This document shows, in pieces, positions 44,507 to 57,400 of a stretch of 64,000 nucleotides of DNA (its first letter is position 1; each line of letters starts with the position of its first letter). The notes under the pieces are model-generated. The model saw only the letters and a list, made by a program, of their open reading frames with translations, did not search any database and was not told the origin of the DNA. Location: assembly GCA_009763385.1 (NCBI GenBank), contig CM019831.1, positions 117,249,482-117,313,481 of the forward strand. The letters run 5' to 3'. A program made the position numbers and the translations under genes. Source of the DNA: Coix lacryma-jobi var. lacryma-jobi (lineage: Eukaryota > Streptophyta > Magnoliopsida > Poales > Poaceae).

Positions 44507-47500
44507 GAGCCCTGGGGAGAGCGATAGCTCTGGCTCGGTTTCATCACTCTCTGAGCCTTGCTTCGATGATCAGGTTCTTCTCCATGCATTAAATTCCTGA
44601 TTTGATTCTTATAATCTCTGCATGCTAGAGATTATGGATTCCAATAATGCAGGGACCTATCTGCAGTTTAAACATCATGGATTTGGGGTTTGGTCAGATG
44701 TTCTTTTCACTTTTGTGACCGCATCTTTATTTTAGGGACCGATTTAGATCCTCTCAATTAAAATGAACAGGACAGTTTACTTTTGGCATCTCTAGGCAAG
44801 ATGTCATTTTTTCCAGCCCTGTGTGGATTTATGAAACACACATTCTTGTAGTTTGACCTGTTGATGGTGTTACAGAATAGGTTCCTAATTCATATGTTAT
44901 TCAACTTGTTGGTGAATTTGCTCTTTAGATTGGTCAGCTGGCAGTGATAATGTACATAGAACTTGAGGACCAAAGTTTTCCTTTTTATCCTCGTTATCAG
45001 TTCTCTGTTTTTCTCACTAGGACAAAAATAGGTGGTGGGAAAAGCAAAGCTTGATGTTCTTAAGCAACATATTTGTGCAATTTCAGAATGGCTGTACTTT
45101 AGGCTTTTCCTAAGATCGAGATGCTTTTGCAAGAGTTAGGTATAGTTGATACACTAGCTTTCTTCTTGCTTTTGTTTTGCCTTAGGTGCTATTTTTTTTT
45201 CCATATTGTGTAACAGAAGCTGGCTTTAAAGCTCTAGCTCCCATTGGGATTTCAGATTGGTTTAGATGCTTGGGACTAAGTTCCTTTATTTTTGTTTCTT
45301 GGAGAATAGTAGTTGGCATTTTTTACTACAGTAAATGGGAGAAATCTGGCTTCATGAAGGATCATATTAGTGCATTATTCTAACCTATGGATGAATCTAG
45401 CATTGAAATTGTTAATCTTTCAGTGCAACTTTGTTTGTATTACTGTGTCTTAAGTCTTAACCATAATTTCTGTTGTGTAACTGCTCTGAAATTAATATGG
45501 CCATGTTGCTTTCCATTAAAATTTCAGTTGCAAGTTTAATGCTTCATATGCTTGGTCAACAATCCATGCATAAAGAAAGACATCTCATTTTACAACTAGA
45601 TTATTTAGGTCATAAATCATAACTCTTGAGTTGTAAGCAGAGTAATATTTTAGCCAATTTCATTTTGTCTTTATATATACATATACAGTTAGGTTTGACA
45701 TTGCTCTGGTGTTTGGTGTGCTTTGATTTTTTCCAGATGGCATCTCTAAATATCTATAAATTGCTTTCAGAATCATTTTGTATCTTAATCATTAAAATAG
45801 TTAGTGTTCCTGTGATGTGTGATGGGTCTCAAGCTTGATTCTTCAGTATGGTAGTTGGGGTTTAGGGTTCTCAGGATAGCTATAATTATCAGCACAGCTA
45901 TACTTCTATCACTTTTTTTCCTTTATAAAAGGAGAAGAATAGAGATTTAGCTCAATCATCCATCCTGACATCCTGTGTACCCATTACATCTTGTATTACC
46001 ATTTATATTAATTTTAGATTCTTTGACTGCTGCTTTGATAAACATTCCCATTTACCCCCTTTTTTCTAATCAGGAACTTAAACGTATGTCTAGTAATTCT
46101 TCTCCAAATCATAGTCATTCGCCTGACATTTCTTCTAGAATCATTGATAATGAGACTCAAGAAGCTGAAAGAGCAGAATCATTGAATGAGAAGCTGGTGT
46201 TGTCAACTAGCTCAAACGATTCTTCTCCACAACATGACCAATCAATGAAGGCAGAGGTATACCAATCACTGCTGCCAGAGGTATCCCCAAATGTCAGGGA
46301 TGATGATTTCCTGGATTCTGTAAAGAATTTGAATGAGAAGGTGTCCCCAAAGGTCAAGGATGATGATGTCCATGATTCTGTAAAGAGTTTGAATGAGAAA
46401 CTTTCTGCTGCCCTTTTGACTATCAATGCTAAAGAGGACTTGGTAAAGCAGCACACGAGAGTCGCAGAAGAGGCTGTTGCAGGTATTTTTTTTTTAATTT
46501 CCAGTTGTCTTGCATAAGTTTTTCAGTTTGAGTGACTCCATGCATAGGGTTACTCAGTAGTCCCTGTCCATTTTCTAGAATCAAACTTACATGCGACGAA
46601 GAGAACTTGACTAAAAAAGATGTAATCCATTTTATTAATTTGTTCTGCGCCTTCTTAAGGTGAAGATTAAAATGCTATCGTAGACTCGTAGTAATGTACT
46701 GAATTGCATATTGTATTTTTCTTTATTTGTAGGTTGGGAACAAGCTGAAGCTGAAGTTGCTTCCCTGAAGCAACTACTTGAAACTGCATCCCAGAAGAAT
46801 ACCTCTCTGGAAGATCAGGTCAGCCACCTAGATGATGCCCTTAAAGAATGTGTAAGGCAGCTTCGCCAAGCTCGTGAAGAACAAGAGAAAAAAATCCATG
46901 ACACAGTTGCTAAGAAGTCTAAAGAATTGGAGTCTGAGAAGTCTGAGCTCCGGAACCATATTGCTGAACTCAGCAAGCAGTTGGAAGCCATGAAACTAGA
47001 AGCTACTACTGTCCATGTCCAGCGCGATCTGCAGGGAAAGCTTCAGATAGTGGAGAAAGAAAACAAAGACCTCAAGGTCGAATTACTCACACTGTCTAAG
47101 GACCTGAAGATACTTGCACGAGAAAGAGACCTGAGCAACCAAGCAGCAGAAACAGCAAGCAAACTTCATCTGGAAAGTGTGAAAAAGATAACAAGAGTTG
47201 AGGCGGAATGCCTTAAGTTGCGTCATCTAACGCGGCGTGCGTCCTTGACCAATGATTCTAGGCCGATTACTAATGGTGCTTGCATGGAATCTCAGACTGA
47301 CAGTCAGTCTGACAGTGGGGAGCGCATGCTAGTTGATGATGAAATGAAAAATTCTGATTCGTGGGCGTCAGCTCTGATAGCTGAACTTGATCAGTTCAAG
47401 AATGCCAACATCGGCACAAGAAATCTTGTGAATAATCCGGTTGAAATTGACCTGATGGATGATTTCCTCGAGATGGAAAAACTGGCTGCACTGCCTGAAG

Positions 47501-49130
47501 TAGACTGTGTGAGCTCTAGCTTTGGAGCTGAAACTGATTCTGACCAGGGTGTTACTAAAGATAAATCATCAAATGTTGAAATTGAGTCATTGAAGTGTCA
47601 AGTGACAGATTTGCATGCAAAGGTTGAGAAGATTGAAGGTGAGAAAAGGAAGCTCGAATTGGCCCTTGCAGATGCCAGAGATCAGCTTGGCACATCATGT
47701 GATGCCCTAATGGTGTCCAATAATAAGTTGATCGATATGCAGATGCAGTTGGACTTGGTAAATGAGTCCAAACATGCTGCTTTCGGAGAAGCTGAGCGAC
47801 TGGATTGTGAGAGGAAAGATTTGGAATTACAACTGGAATCTAAGTCTGCACAAGTTGATGAGCTTCAGCTGATGGTGGCTTCGCTGGAAGAAAAAGTAGA
47901 CAGGAAGGAGTTGGAATTGCAGTTAGAGTTAATTTCTGTGGAGGCTGCAGATCTGCGCAAGACAGTGGCTTCCCTGGAAGAGAAGATTGATGCAGAGATA
48001 ACTCTCTCTATGCAGCACAAAGCAAATGCAGACCTGGCAGAGGCGTCCAAAGAATCATTAGAGGCACAGCTGCAGTCTGCAAACACAGAGATAGGGAAAC
48101 TGAAAGGGATTGTGCAAACTTTGGAGAGTGAGGTGCGGAAAGAGACGGATTCTTGTCGAGAACTACTGAAACAGATAGAGACTATGAAGATTGAGTCAGA
48201 GAGATCACTATCTGTGGCGTCTACCAAAGAGTTATTAGAGGCGCAGCTCCAGGTATCGAATTCAGAAGTTGCAAAGTTAAGTGGGATGGTGAATGCTCTG
48301 GAGTGCGATGCAGCGAAAGAGAAGGCGTATTCTTCAGATCTCCAGATGCAACTTGAGGCAGTGGAAGGCATCAGGAAGGTGTTGGAATCCGAACTTGAGT
48401 CTTCACACCAGACGGTGACGAAGCTCAAGGAGAAGGTCTCGTCGTTGGAAGTAAGGCTCAAGGACCAGACGTCGTTGCTTGTAGAATTTACAGCTAAATC
48501 AGAGGATGCAGTGTCCCGGAAAAAGGCAATGGAGGGTCAACTAGAAGCAGCAAATCTGGAAGTTACAAAACTGAGAAACAAGGTGAGCCTACTCCAAGGG
48601 AAGGTTGAGCAGGAGAAGCTTCTGTCAGAAGAGTACGAAGCAAAATGCCGGAAGCTGGAGGCTCAGGTGTCGAGGGACAGTAGAGAGGCAAAGCTTTGGC
48701 GCCTCACGAACTCAAATGGGGACCTGAAGGTGAAGCAGGTAGAGCCCTGCCTGTCTTCGTCTAATCTGAACTACTCCAAATAGCGCAATACTAAACTTGA
48801 CACAATGACACGTCAAAACTTCCTAATCGCCAATTCTTACCGTTATCACAGGAGAAAGAACTAACCAGTGCTGCAGGGAAGCTTGCGGAGTGCCAGAAGA
48901 CCATTGCTAACCTTGGTCGCCAGCTGAAATCGCTAACAGACCTTGATGGTGTGGCTCCTGATCCTGAGAAGCTGGAATCCAGGGACACACACCTGGACTT
49001 CAGAGATGGTGACAGCAATGGCGACGGCGACCTAGCTGACGGACTGTATGAACTGGGTCTTCCTAAGAGGAACGGTAGCTGCCTCTCACCCCTTCGGTCC
49101 AATCAGTCGCCAGGGGGTTTGCTCTCTTAG
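44463..49130 (+). CDS. Filament-like plant protein (FPP), long coiled coil
   Basis: Four coding exons: 44463-44573, 46074-46482, 46733-48738 and 48852-49130, with GT/AG borders and matching phases (0, 1, 0), giving 934 residues. The protein opens MDRRSWLWKRKSSDKSPGES, the signature start of FPP proteins. It has the conserved SWASALIAELDQFKN segment in the middle, preceded by LARERDLSNQAAE and KLRHLTRRAS, and is otherwise heptad-rich coiled coil. FPPs are plant-specific, long coiled-coil proteins linked to microtubule- or exocyst-related roles in the cell. The precise role of this member is not shown. The stop is the TAG at 49128. An in-frame read past 48738 gives a short alternative end at 48783 if the last intron is kept. 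Confidence 0.92.
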
Positions 49131-49660
49131 TAGCTACTTGAGCAAAACAAAAAGGTGAAAAATCTGATGAGACCATTGTGCATAAATTATGATAGTCTAT
49201 GGATGATGTCAGTTGTTACCTGGTGGTAGATCGGTGTACATTCACAGAACTTGATGGTTGCTTACATGTGTCCATCTTTCTCCTTTGTTGTGCTCCCATT
49301 CTCTCGTGTGTGTTCCTGCTGCTTTCATGCTCAGTGATTGCTAATGTCTTCCTATTAGGGTGAGTGCTGCAGGGTTTGTGACAAATTCATTAGCTTTTGT
49401 GAGACTGCAGGGTTTGCGACAGATTTATTAGATTTTGTGAGACTGCAGAGCATTTTTCTCGCCTTGGAATCAAAAGTGTCCAACTCTTCTGGTTTGTGGC
49501 GGATGCTTCGTAGTTGCATTGTGTTAGCGGGGAGCTACCGTGGGGAAGAACAAGAGCAGCAGAGAAGGCAACGGAAGTTGTGTCAGGATTTAGAGAGTTC
49601 AAAATTTGGGTTTACAATTTTCTTGTCCTTCCCATCCTCTCTCAGCTAAGTACTCTACAG
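49131..49660 (+). other. FPP 3' region with a 38-bp tandem repeat
   Basis: CTGCAGGGTTTG(T/C)GACA...TTTGTGAGA occurs at 49367 and 49405 and starts again at 49443. The gene's 3' UTR and polyadenylation site probably lie before this repeat, but no clear signal is evident. Confidence 0.5.
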
Positions 49661-50054
49661 GTTAACCCAATCTGGGCCGGTTACATTCGTATTGGGCCGG
49701 GCGCACACGTTGCAGCTGCTTGGGCCGCTCAACTTGCTTCTCAGCTTTTCCCCTCCAAGCCTTCTTCAGATTCATTCGTTGCCTGTTGACGATGAACACG
49801 AGTAACAGCAGGCGTGACTTAAGATGGCAACGGGTAGTGACCACCTGTACCCGCATATGTCAGGTTAAATTTTATTTAAATTTTATTCGTCGGATTATCC
49901 GTACTCATACACGGGTTAAAAAAAAAAATCCTCTCATACCTACACCCGCGTGGGTAATTGTACCCGACGGGTAACCTGCACCCGACATCATACCCAAAAA
50001 TTGCATATAGATATCAAACATTCACATGCAAAAAATATAGCTATATTCACATCA
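49661..50054. other. Intergenic, with TACCCG-type repeats
   Basis: 49830-50000 contains several copies of ACCCGC/TACCCG/CGGGTA, partly inverted, as in a common low-copy plant repeat. No gene supported. Confidence 0.45.
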
Positions 50055-50148
50055 TCGGGGCTGTGGCATTGGCCAGTGTCTTATACTTTGCCACGGTGCT
50101 AGACCGAGAGACTGTAGCCAGTTTCCTCACTGTCCATGAGATCAAGTT

Positions 50149-51277
50149 ATCTCGAAGAAAGATAAACCGCTGGGGAACTGTGAACAGAGGGCAACGGATT
50201 CGCATTTTTGGAAAGGCCTGATGAGTGTAAAGGAAAATTTTATGAGTTTTGGTACGTTTTCAGTCAAAGACGGGTCTCAGACCAGATTCTGGTTCGACGC
50301 TTGGCTGGGTAATACGCCATTAAAAGACAAATTTCCATCTCTGTTCAACATTGTGAGGCGTAAACAGGATTCAGTGGCAAGAGTATTAAGTTCATCCCCT
50401 TTAAACATCTCGTTTCGACGAAATTTAGTGGGTGCGAACCTTAGAAATTGGCATAGAATTGTAGCCTCTCTATTAAGTTTTCAGTTGCAAGAGGGTAAAG
50501 ATGTTTTTGTCTGGTCTTTACATTCGTCAGGCAAATTCTCAGTTAGATCGATGTATGCAGCATTAATCAATAACGGCTTGAGAGTTCCACAAAATATTTG
50601 GCAGATCAAAGTACCTTCAAAAATAAAAGTTTTTTTGTGGTATCTTAAAAGGGGTGTGATTCTTACTAAAGACAATTTAGCTAGGCGGAACTGGAATGGA
50701 GATACAAAATGTGGTTTTTGTCTTTTTCCAGAATCTATACAACACCTTTTCTTTGATTGTGTTCATGCCAAATTCTTGTGGAGGGCGGGGCATTTTCTTT
50801 TTGGTCTGCCCCCTCCGGTTACCATGGATGACACGTTCAACACATGGTCCAGGAGAGGGGATAGACAGTTGAATGATCTTTTATTGATTGCAGCGTCATC
50901 GGTATGCTGGAGTATCTGGCTGACACGAAACGAAGTAGTTTTTGACGAAAGCAAACCAAAATCTCCTTTGCAGGTAATATTCAGGGGAACTTACTGGCTT
51001 CGGCAGTGGGCAAAGCTACAGCGGCATGAAGGCGTCCGGGATAGATTGGTCGCTGCTGCCAACAGCTTGGAGACCGCCGCTTTCCAGTTTTTTAGGCCTT
51101 TTGGATGGTTATCTGGTAGTTTGATTGGGTTGTAATGGACTTTGCTCCTTTCGTTTCTGAGTTGCCTGTTTACAGTAGTTGCATTTGGATTGTAATAATT
51201 GGCCTGAGTTTATCTCTTGATAGATGAAGCCAGATTCTTTTTATCCTTTATCTAAAAAAAATCTCCAAGAAAGATAA
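50149..51277 (+). mobile_element. 5'-truncated LINE (L1-like) with 17-bp duplication
   Basis: ATCTCGAAGAAAGATAA (50149-50165) and ATCTCCAAGAAAGATAA (51261-51277) differ by one base and flank the insert at 50166-51260. The insert ends in A(8) after TTTATCT, as expected for target-primed reverse transcription. It interrupts the RNase H part of the Copia fragment. Confidence 0.85.
50195..51135 (+). pseudogene. LINE ORF2 C-terminus with zf-RVT domain
   Basis: The open frame runs from about HFWKGLMSVKENF through FVWSLHSSGKFSVRSMY, IWQIKVPSKIKVFLW and the zinc-binding cysteines CGFC...HLFFDC to the stop at 51133-51135. This is the zinc-binding region found after reverse transcriptase in plant L1 elements. 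The RT and endonuclease parts are missing by 5' truncation, and one frameshift lies upstream near 50195. Confidence 0.85.
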
Positions 51278-52399
51278 CAATCCCTCCTGTAGATCTACAT
51301 TCATCAACGTACCCTGCCCAATCAACATCAGGGAACACGCTGACTATTGTGAACCTTGATTGTTTGATTTTTAGGGAAATATTGATGGTCCCACAGACAT
51401 ATCTCAAAATCCTTTTCACAACACTCACAACACTCTAGTGAACAGTATGAAGGAACTAACACACCTTCCTTTTCACAACACAGCTTTTATGTTAATTAAG
51501 AATGACATCAACCTCACCTAAGTCTTTCATATCAAAGTTACTAGACAAAAAGTCTTCCACTTCCTTGATCACATTAATATTATTTCCAAAATCTAAAATA
51601 TCATCTACATATAAGCACATAATCACACCTTCCCCACCAACAAAACGATAATACATACATGTATCAGCTTTTTTCACAACAAAGCAGATGATATCAAAGT
51701 TTTGTCGAACTTCTCGTGCCACTGCTTAGGCGCTTGCTTCAGGCCATACAAAATTTTTAATAACTTACACACATTTCCCTCTTCACTATTTTCTACAAAA
51801 CCATCTGATCCATATAGATCTCCTCCTCAAGCTATCCATTCAAGAAGGTTGTCTTGATGTCCATTTGATGAACAATAAGACCATGTGAGGCAACCAGAGA
51901 AAGTAGCACTCGTACGGTCGTTAGACGGACAACTGGCGAGTAAGTGTCAAAAAATATTCACCCTCTTTCTATGTATAGCCATTTGCTACAAGCCTCGTCT
52001 TGTACTTCTCTATAGTACCATTAGGTCTAAACTTCTTCTTGAACACTCATTTACATCCTACAGGTTTACACTCGTATATGGACGATCAACAACTTCCCAT
52101 GTACCATTAGACATGATAGAATTCATTTCACTCTGAACAACTTCCTTCCATAAGTCAGCGTCAAGAGATGAATATGCCTCTGCAATGGTTGTGGGAGTGT
52201 CATTCACGAGGTATGTAATAAAGTCGTCCTCAAAGGATTTTTCAGTCCTCCGTCTCTTACTCTTTCGAGTGACTGTATTATTATACTCCTCTAGATTTTC
52301 ATCATGGGTTTCATCATCAACGTGTATTATTGGTTCAACAATTTCATGAAAAGGAAGACTCATGATTAGAAGTGCTAGGTGTATTCTTCATCAGGATTT

Positions 52400-53640
52400 C
52401 ATCCTAAAAAAATATAGCGTCGGATCACCGCCTCGGATTGCTCAAGCGCCAACCACTAGAGAGACCGTCCTATGGCTGTAGAAGCAAGTAGTCATACCAG
52501 CGACACTCCCCAGGCAGGTGAACTCATTGACGACAAACGTTCTGGAGGCTTCTACTCTCCCAAAACTTATTGGCGCAAGCTCTAGGACGGAAAGGCTTTA
52601 GGGCAGCAGAGATATGGTGGAACCAGAGAACTCAACTGTTAGAGAGGGAGATATTCTTATGCAAGATGCAAGGAAGACCTCTGGTCACTGAAGGAGACGA
52701 GCGGACGAGAGAACGAGAAGACTCTCGTTAACCATAAGTAATGGTTAGATCGGAAACGGAAGCAATCAAAACAAGATAATGAAATTTAGGAGAAACTCCA
52801 GTAATCAGTACGTATCTTGATTGATAAAACTGATCTGACCCGGTTGACGTCCACTTGCCACGCCCACGCCTACCTGACACGCCCATGGCCGGGCGGCAAC
52901 GGTGGCGACGCGCACGCGTGTAGCATGCTAGCATCCTTTTCTCAACTTCTCAATATGGAAAAAAAATTAAACCATATAAGTTAAGTCAACATCCAATCAA
53001 ATTCCCCGGTACTATTTAATAACAAGTTACAAAGTTATTTTGATTTATTAAATATTGTATGGGCCTAGCCAAAATATATCAAACAATATATGTTTGTTTC
53101 AAATGTATATATAGTGTGGAAATCTCTCCCATATTTTTCTCTCTTTTTTTTTAAAAAAAGAGTGTCACGCGTTGATTGACGATTAAAACACTATTTTAAT
53201 AATCTCTCCGTTACCAATTATTACAAATTATAAGTCATTATATGTCTTTCTTAGATAGGAGATTAGAATTCTAATGATTTAACTATCTTGAACTCATGAG
53301 CAGTACTCATGCGAGTTAGATAGCACATGTCCAAACATCTAACCATGTATATATGGGGTCTAATTCTAAAATGTATTAGAACAAATAATACAAGCAAGAT
53401 ATGAACCTATTGCAATGCACGGACATGTTCCCTAGCTATAGTCAAAACCAAAAAGGATTATTATCATTTTCTTCGATAGCCGCCAATAGCATTTTGTACA
53501 TATTGCTATGAGAATTGCTATACAACACATATGTGTTTTGTTGGTTATTGACACACAAATTTTGTGACCACTCGATCTGACATGTGTCAATCTATCTGCT
53601 GTCCGATCTGTACGCACTCCAGTTTGTTTCGTTGTTTCTC
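52400..53640. other. Intergenic, no gene seen
   Basis: No recognisable domain. Some of 52400-52740 may be former Copia sequence, but nothing codes. Confidence 0.45.
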
Positions 53641-53808
53641 TGATTTGAGGGTCCACTTGTCGGCGCTACCATTTCGTTCTTAGTTCCATTTCCATTTTCC
53701 GTCTTCTTCCCCGCCGCATCGTCCCTTGTCTGCGACGGCGAGAGGCGACTGACGATTCTTAGGGTTTGCCGAGGTCCATTGCTTTTGCCTGTTAATATGA
53801 TTCATGTC

Positions 53809-54493
53809 GATTTGGATTTGGATTTGAGTTTGCCTGTTGAGGAGTACCACATGGACTTCGAGGATGTGACCGAGAGGTGGAAGGGCTCGCGCCGCCCCAG
53901 TCCAAGCGAAAGCGCACGGCCTCCGCCGCTGCAGCCGCCGCGTCCCTGGAGAACAAGGCACTCATCGGTCAGTGACCTGTCCATCCCTCTCTCCCTCGCT
54001 CTCCCCCATTGTGCTGAACTGCGTGCATGCGCTCTGAACTTCCGTTGGGGATTAGTTAAGATGTTGGGCGCCCTGCTGTTGTGCTCCAGTTTGGCATTGT
54101 TGTTGTGCCAGCATAGTGGTTTCTGATGTGCACAGGAATCTGTAGCCTCGTTGCCTCTCCGTTGTGATCTGGTTGGCCTACTCTTAGATTAGTTTAGCTT
54201 GGTGAACTCTGTGATTATGTGATGTCTAGTTGCTTACTTGCTTTTGGGAAATTTTATTGTGATTATGTATTGTTGTCAGTGAGCCGTCCCTGATGCAACT
54301 GAAATATTTTAATTTGTAGGATTGGAGGTGTATGGTTTCTGTGCTTCTGGATGAGAATCCTGCAATTGAGCTTACTGACATGGATGAAACAAATCTAGTT
54401 CACATGCTGCAAGCATTTGCAAGGAAGGCTGTTGGAGAAATAATAGTTCCTGCAGTGGACAACAGTAAGTTATACTACAATAAAGGCCAAAAG
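53809..54493 (+). pseudogene. Fragment of a cohesin subunit SCC3-like gene
   Basis: The exon at 54320-54493 is bounded by TTTGTAG and GT and is 58 codons in phase. It reads DWRCMVSVLLDENPAIELTD...KKAVGE-like and VDNSKLYYNKGQK, which resembles the segment of plant SCC3 (STAG/SA cohesin) around DWKC...LLDENP...YYNKAQK. The upstream block to 53967 has SKRKRTAS, an Ala run and SLENKALI before a GT, as at SCC3 N-termini, but an apparent frameshift lies near 53875, and the phase-1 end does not fit the phase-0 start of the next exon, so exons between are missing. SCC3 holds sister chromatids together in the cohesin ring. This copy cannot. Confidence 0.6.
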
Positions 54494-54499
54494 GTGCCT

Positions 54500-57400
54500 A
54501 GTCCATTTCTGTGGTATCATATTTTCACTTTAATAAATTTATTAATGATTGGTAGTGTTATCAAGTTGTCTGATTAATCATGATTAGATGTCCTAGTCGG
54601 TATCGTGGACTTGACTAGAGGCTACAGCTCGATTAGGCCGATTAGTTTTCTGGTCGACTAGGGGGTGGACGACCAGAAACAGAATAGAATTGTTGGGAAG
54701 CTTGGTACATGGGCTGCACCTGCATCTGTGATGGCTTAGGTCACTTCGGCTCATGTTTTCAACCAATTTGCAACCGTACATGCAGCCACCACCCTAGAGT
54801 TATCATCATGCTTGATTTGTACTCTAGAGCATATAGTATATTAGTGTATATTTGGTATGTTAATCCTGGTGTATATATATAAGGATGACTAGGGGACGAC
54901 TAGGACCGACTAGGGATGACTAATCCTGGCTGATGACTAATCGAGTCTAATCGCCTGGTCAGTCCCATGGCGATTAGGATCGACTAGATGACTTGCTAAC
55001 ATTGATGATTGGTGATTCTATTCTTGATGATTTGTGGCATTCCCTCATTAGTGTTGTTTATTCCGGTTCCAGCTTGGGAGATATTATAGGTCTTCAAGCA
55101 TTCCATTTAGAAACTACTTTAGGTGTTGTTTGTTTCAACAAGAAGTACAGGAACAGTAATGCAACCAGGTGACAGTGCTGCTACTAACTAACCCCAACCC
55201 ATAGTACGTACCCAGCATAAACAGTCTGGTTTGGTTCAGTCTGGGTGGATTGGGTTAGCTAAACCCGTGAATAGCCCTTGTTACTGTTGTAGCTGCTAAC
55301 ACTAGCTTGATGGAAGGTAACCTATCTGAATAGGTAGGCTTCTCGATCAGTTGTCTGTTTAACAATAAACACATTAACTAATTTCTTGAATACAAACTTA
55401 TATTCTTTTGATCTTGTGGGAAATAATTTTAGTTAAAAGTATTTAGATCTGTACTAAATACTTTATGTATTGTTCTGCATCTTATATCTGTGTTATTTTA
55501 GATTCTTCCTGATCAACTCCTGGTTAAATATTTTGCTCATGTTTTTTGTGCCAGCACACAACACATTCTTTATTTTTATGTGGGCATTATTTCATGACGT
55601 GTAAGTAGTCATCAGGCTGATGAGTTACCTGGGCATTAGTTGATGTCCTGTAGGTAGTCATCAGGTTAATTACTTACCTGGACATTTGAGAATTTTCTGA
55701 AACAATAACATGCAGTTCCTTATCTGTGACGAACTTACTAGTTTTTAGTTTAGCAAAGAATTATGTTTTGGGACAACCATGCACAGAAAAGCCTAAAATG
55801 CACTTCCCTGTATAGACCAAATGTCAAAATTTGCATATACCCAAAATTCTCTTGTACCCGCTGAATGCCTCTCCTTGTAACTATGAGCTAGCTGTGGCTA
55901 TTGGTTCATTTGTGGATTGGCTTGTGACAGTACAATTTGGCACTCTCTTGTTGTCAATATATCTGCCATTTTCTTGAAACCTAATTTTGTATTGCCTGTC
56001 CGATGAGAAGATATGAACTATGATTATTGTTTATTTGATACTTTACAGGAATAGTGGTTGTACTACTAGTAAGTTATTTGATACGATTATGTAGTGTGAC
56101 AGGGTGTGGTGTTTCTGTAATTTAATACCTCTACTTCTTAGCGTGCTTATCTACATCCAGTACTACTTTTCTCATTATGGTCGCCACAAAACATTTTTTG
56201 CCCTAGATCTATGGAACAATCTTAAAACTGATTTGAAACCATAAAATTCTTTGGTAGCTACAGGTTTGCATAGATGCTTAATCTGAATATTCCGTATGTA
56301 CTCGGATGCTGTAGCAATAGTTTTGTTGGCAGAACATCCATGATAACCACATGTTGATGGCCATGTCAGCGACAAAACCGAGCGGCCTATGCATATTTAT
56401 TTGCTGAATTATCCTATAGCAGATGGCAACAGGAGCAGGCTGAACTGCTAAAGTGTGACCAATATGTTTGCAGCTAGATAGACAGTACAGACTGCTCATT
56501 AGCTTCTCCACACAACCATGCATAATTAACACTACATCTTACTCCCTTTGTCCAAATATCAGATTATTTTCTAATCACACACACGTACATACACAAACCA
56601 GTACATTTTGCAAAATTGTTTGGTTTTGGGTTTCCGACTATGTATACCCATTTGTCATGTTGTAGTAACATTTCATTTTAGTTCTTCTGTTTGATTTGTG
56701 GTTATGTAATTTGATGTAGTCTGAAGTTTTGCCAAGTGCCGACAGTAAGGATGGGACTGAAGTGCCTTATGAGATGTTGTTGCTACATTGCGAAGGTCAA
56801 CTTCCTTGCAAAAGGAAAACACTCAACCCTACCCAATGAAGCACTATGCCATTTGTACATGGATAGTACACATCATTGTGTTTGTTTTAAATTGCCAAGT
56901 GGTTTTTTATGCTTGCTTCTCATCTTTCTCTGCACGGACAGCAGCACGATGATGACCAGGACAAGATTGATTTTGGAGGTGGCAATTTTCATGTTTTCAC
57001 AAGCAAAGATGGCCAGGACCAAAAAATTGCCTAAGCAAACAAGGTTATGAAAATTGTGAGTTGAACTTGCTCCTGGAATTTAGCAGCGGACTAACTGAGA
57101 ACCATTTATTCAATATAGCATGACACTTATGGCTAGCATGTACATCTGCTCTAGGCTATAATAATACTGTCCAGCTTACTTTTCACAACCTTTATTTTTT
57201 TTCTTTATTTATTGCAAGAAAAAACAAGATCAAAATTTTAAAACAAAAGAAGTAGCACATACAGTCTTTCTGACATTTGGCTTCCATAGAAAACATTTGC
57301 ATCTGTTAGTAATTTCAAGTGTGACCTATGTTTGCACTTGCTAGTGATCTGTTACCAGTTTTATGAAAACTGTTAGCCAGTGTGCAAGTTTAAACTTTAG

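Larger units (their letters stand above)
50055..52370 (-). pseudogene. Decayed Copia pol fragment
   Basis: On the minus strand, 52363-52058 codes an RT N-terminal part (EAYSSLDADLWKEVVQSEMNS, GTWEVV). 51722-51492 has YVDDILDFG, the Copia RT motif. 51340-51261 continues into 50165-50055 across an inserted LINE, coding VDWAGYVDE, STGGIVIF and SWTVRKLATVSRSS, the Copia RNase H region. There are stops, frameshifts and deletions between these blocks, and no LTRs were found. Confidence 0.8.

Noticed and set aside
56736..57050. A gene in 56.7-57.1 kb
   Set aside because: The open frame is unspliced-looking with no recognisable domain; one possible short exon was noted, but nothing supports a gene.
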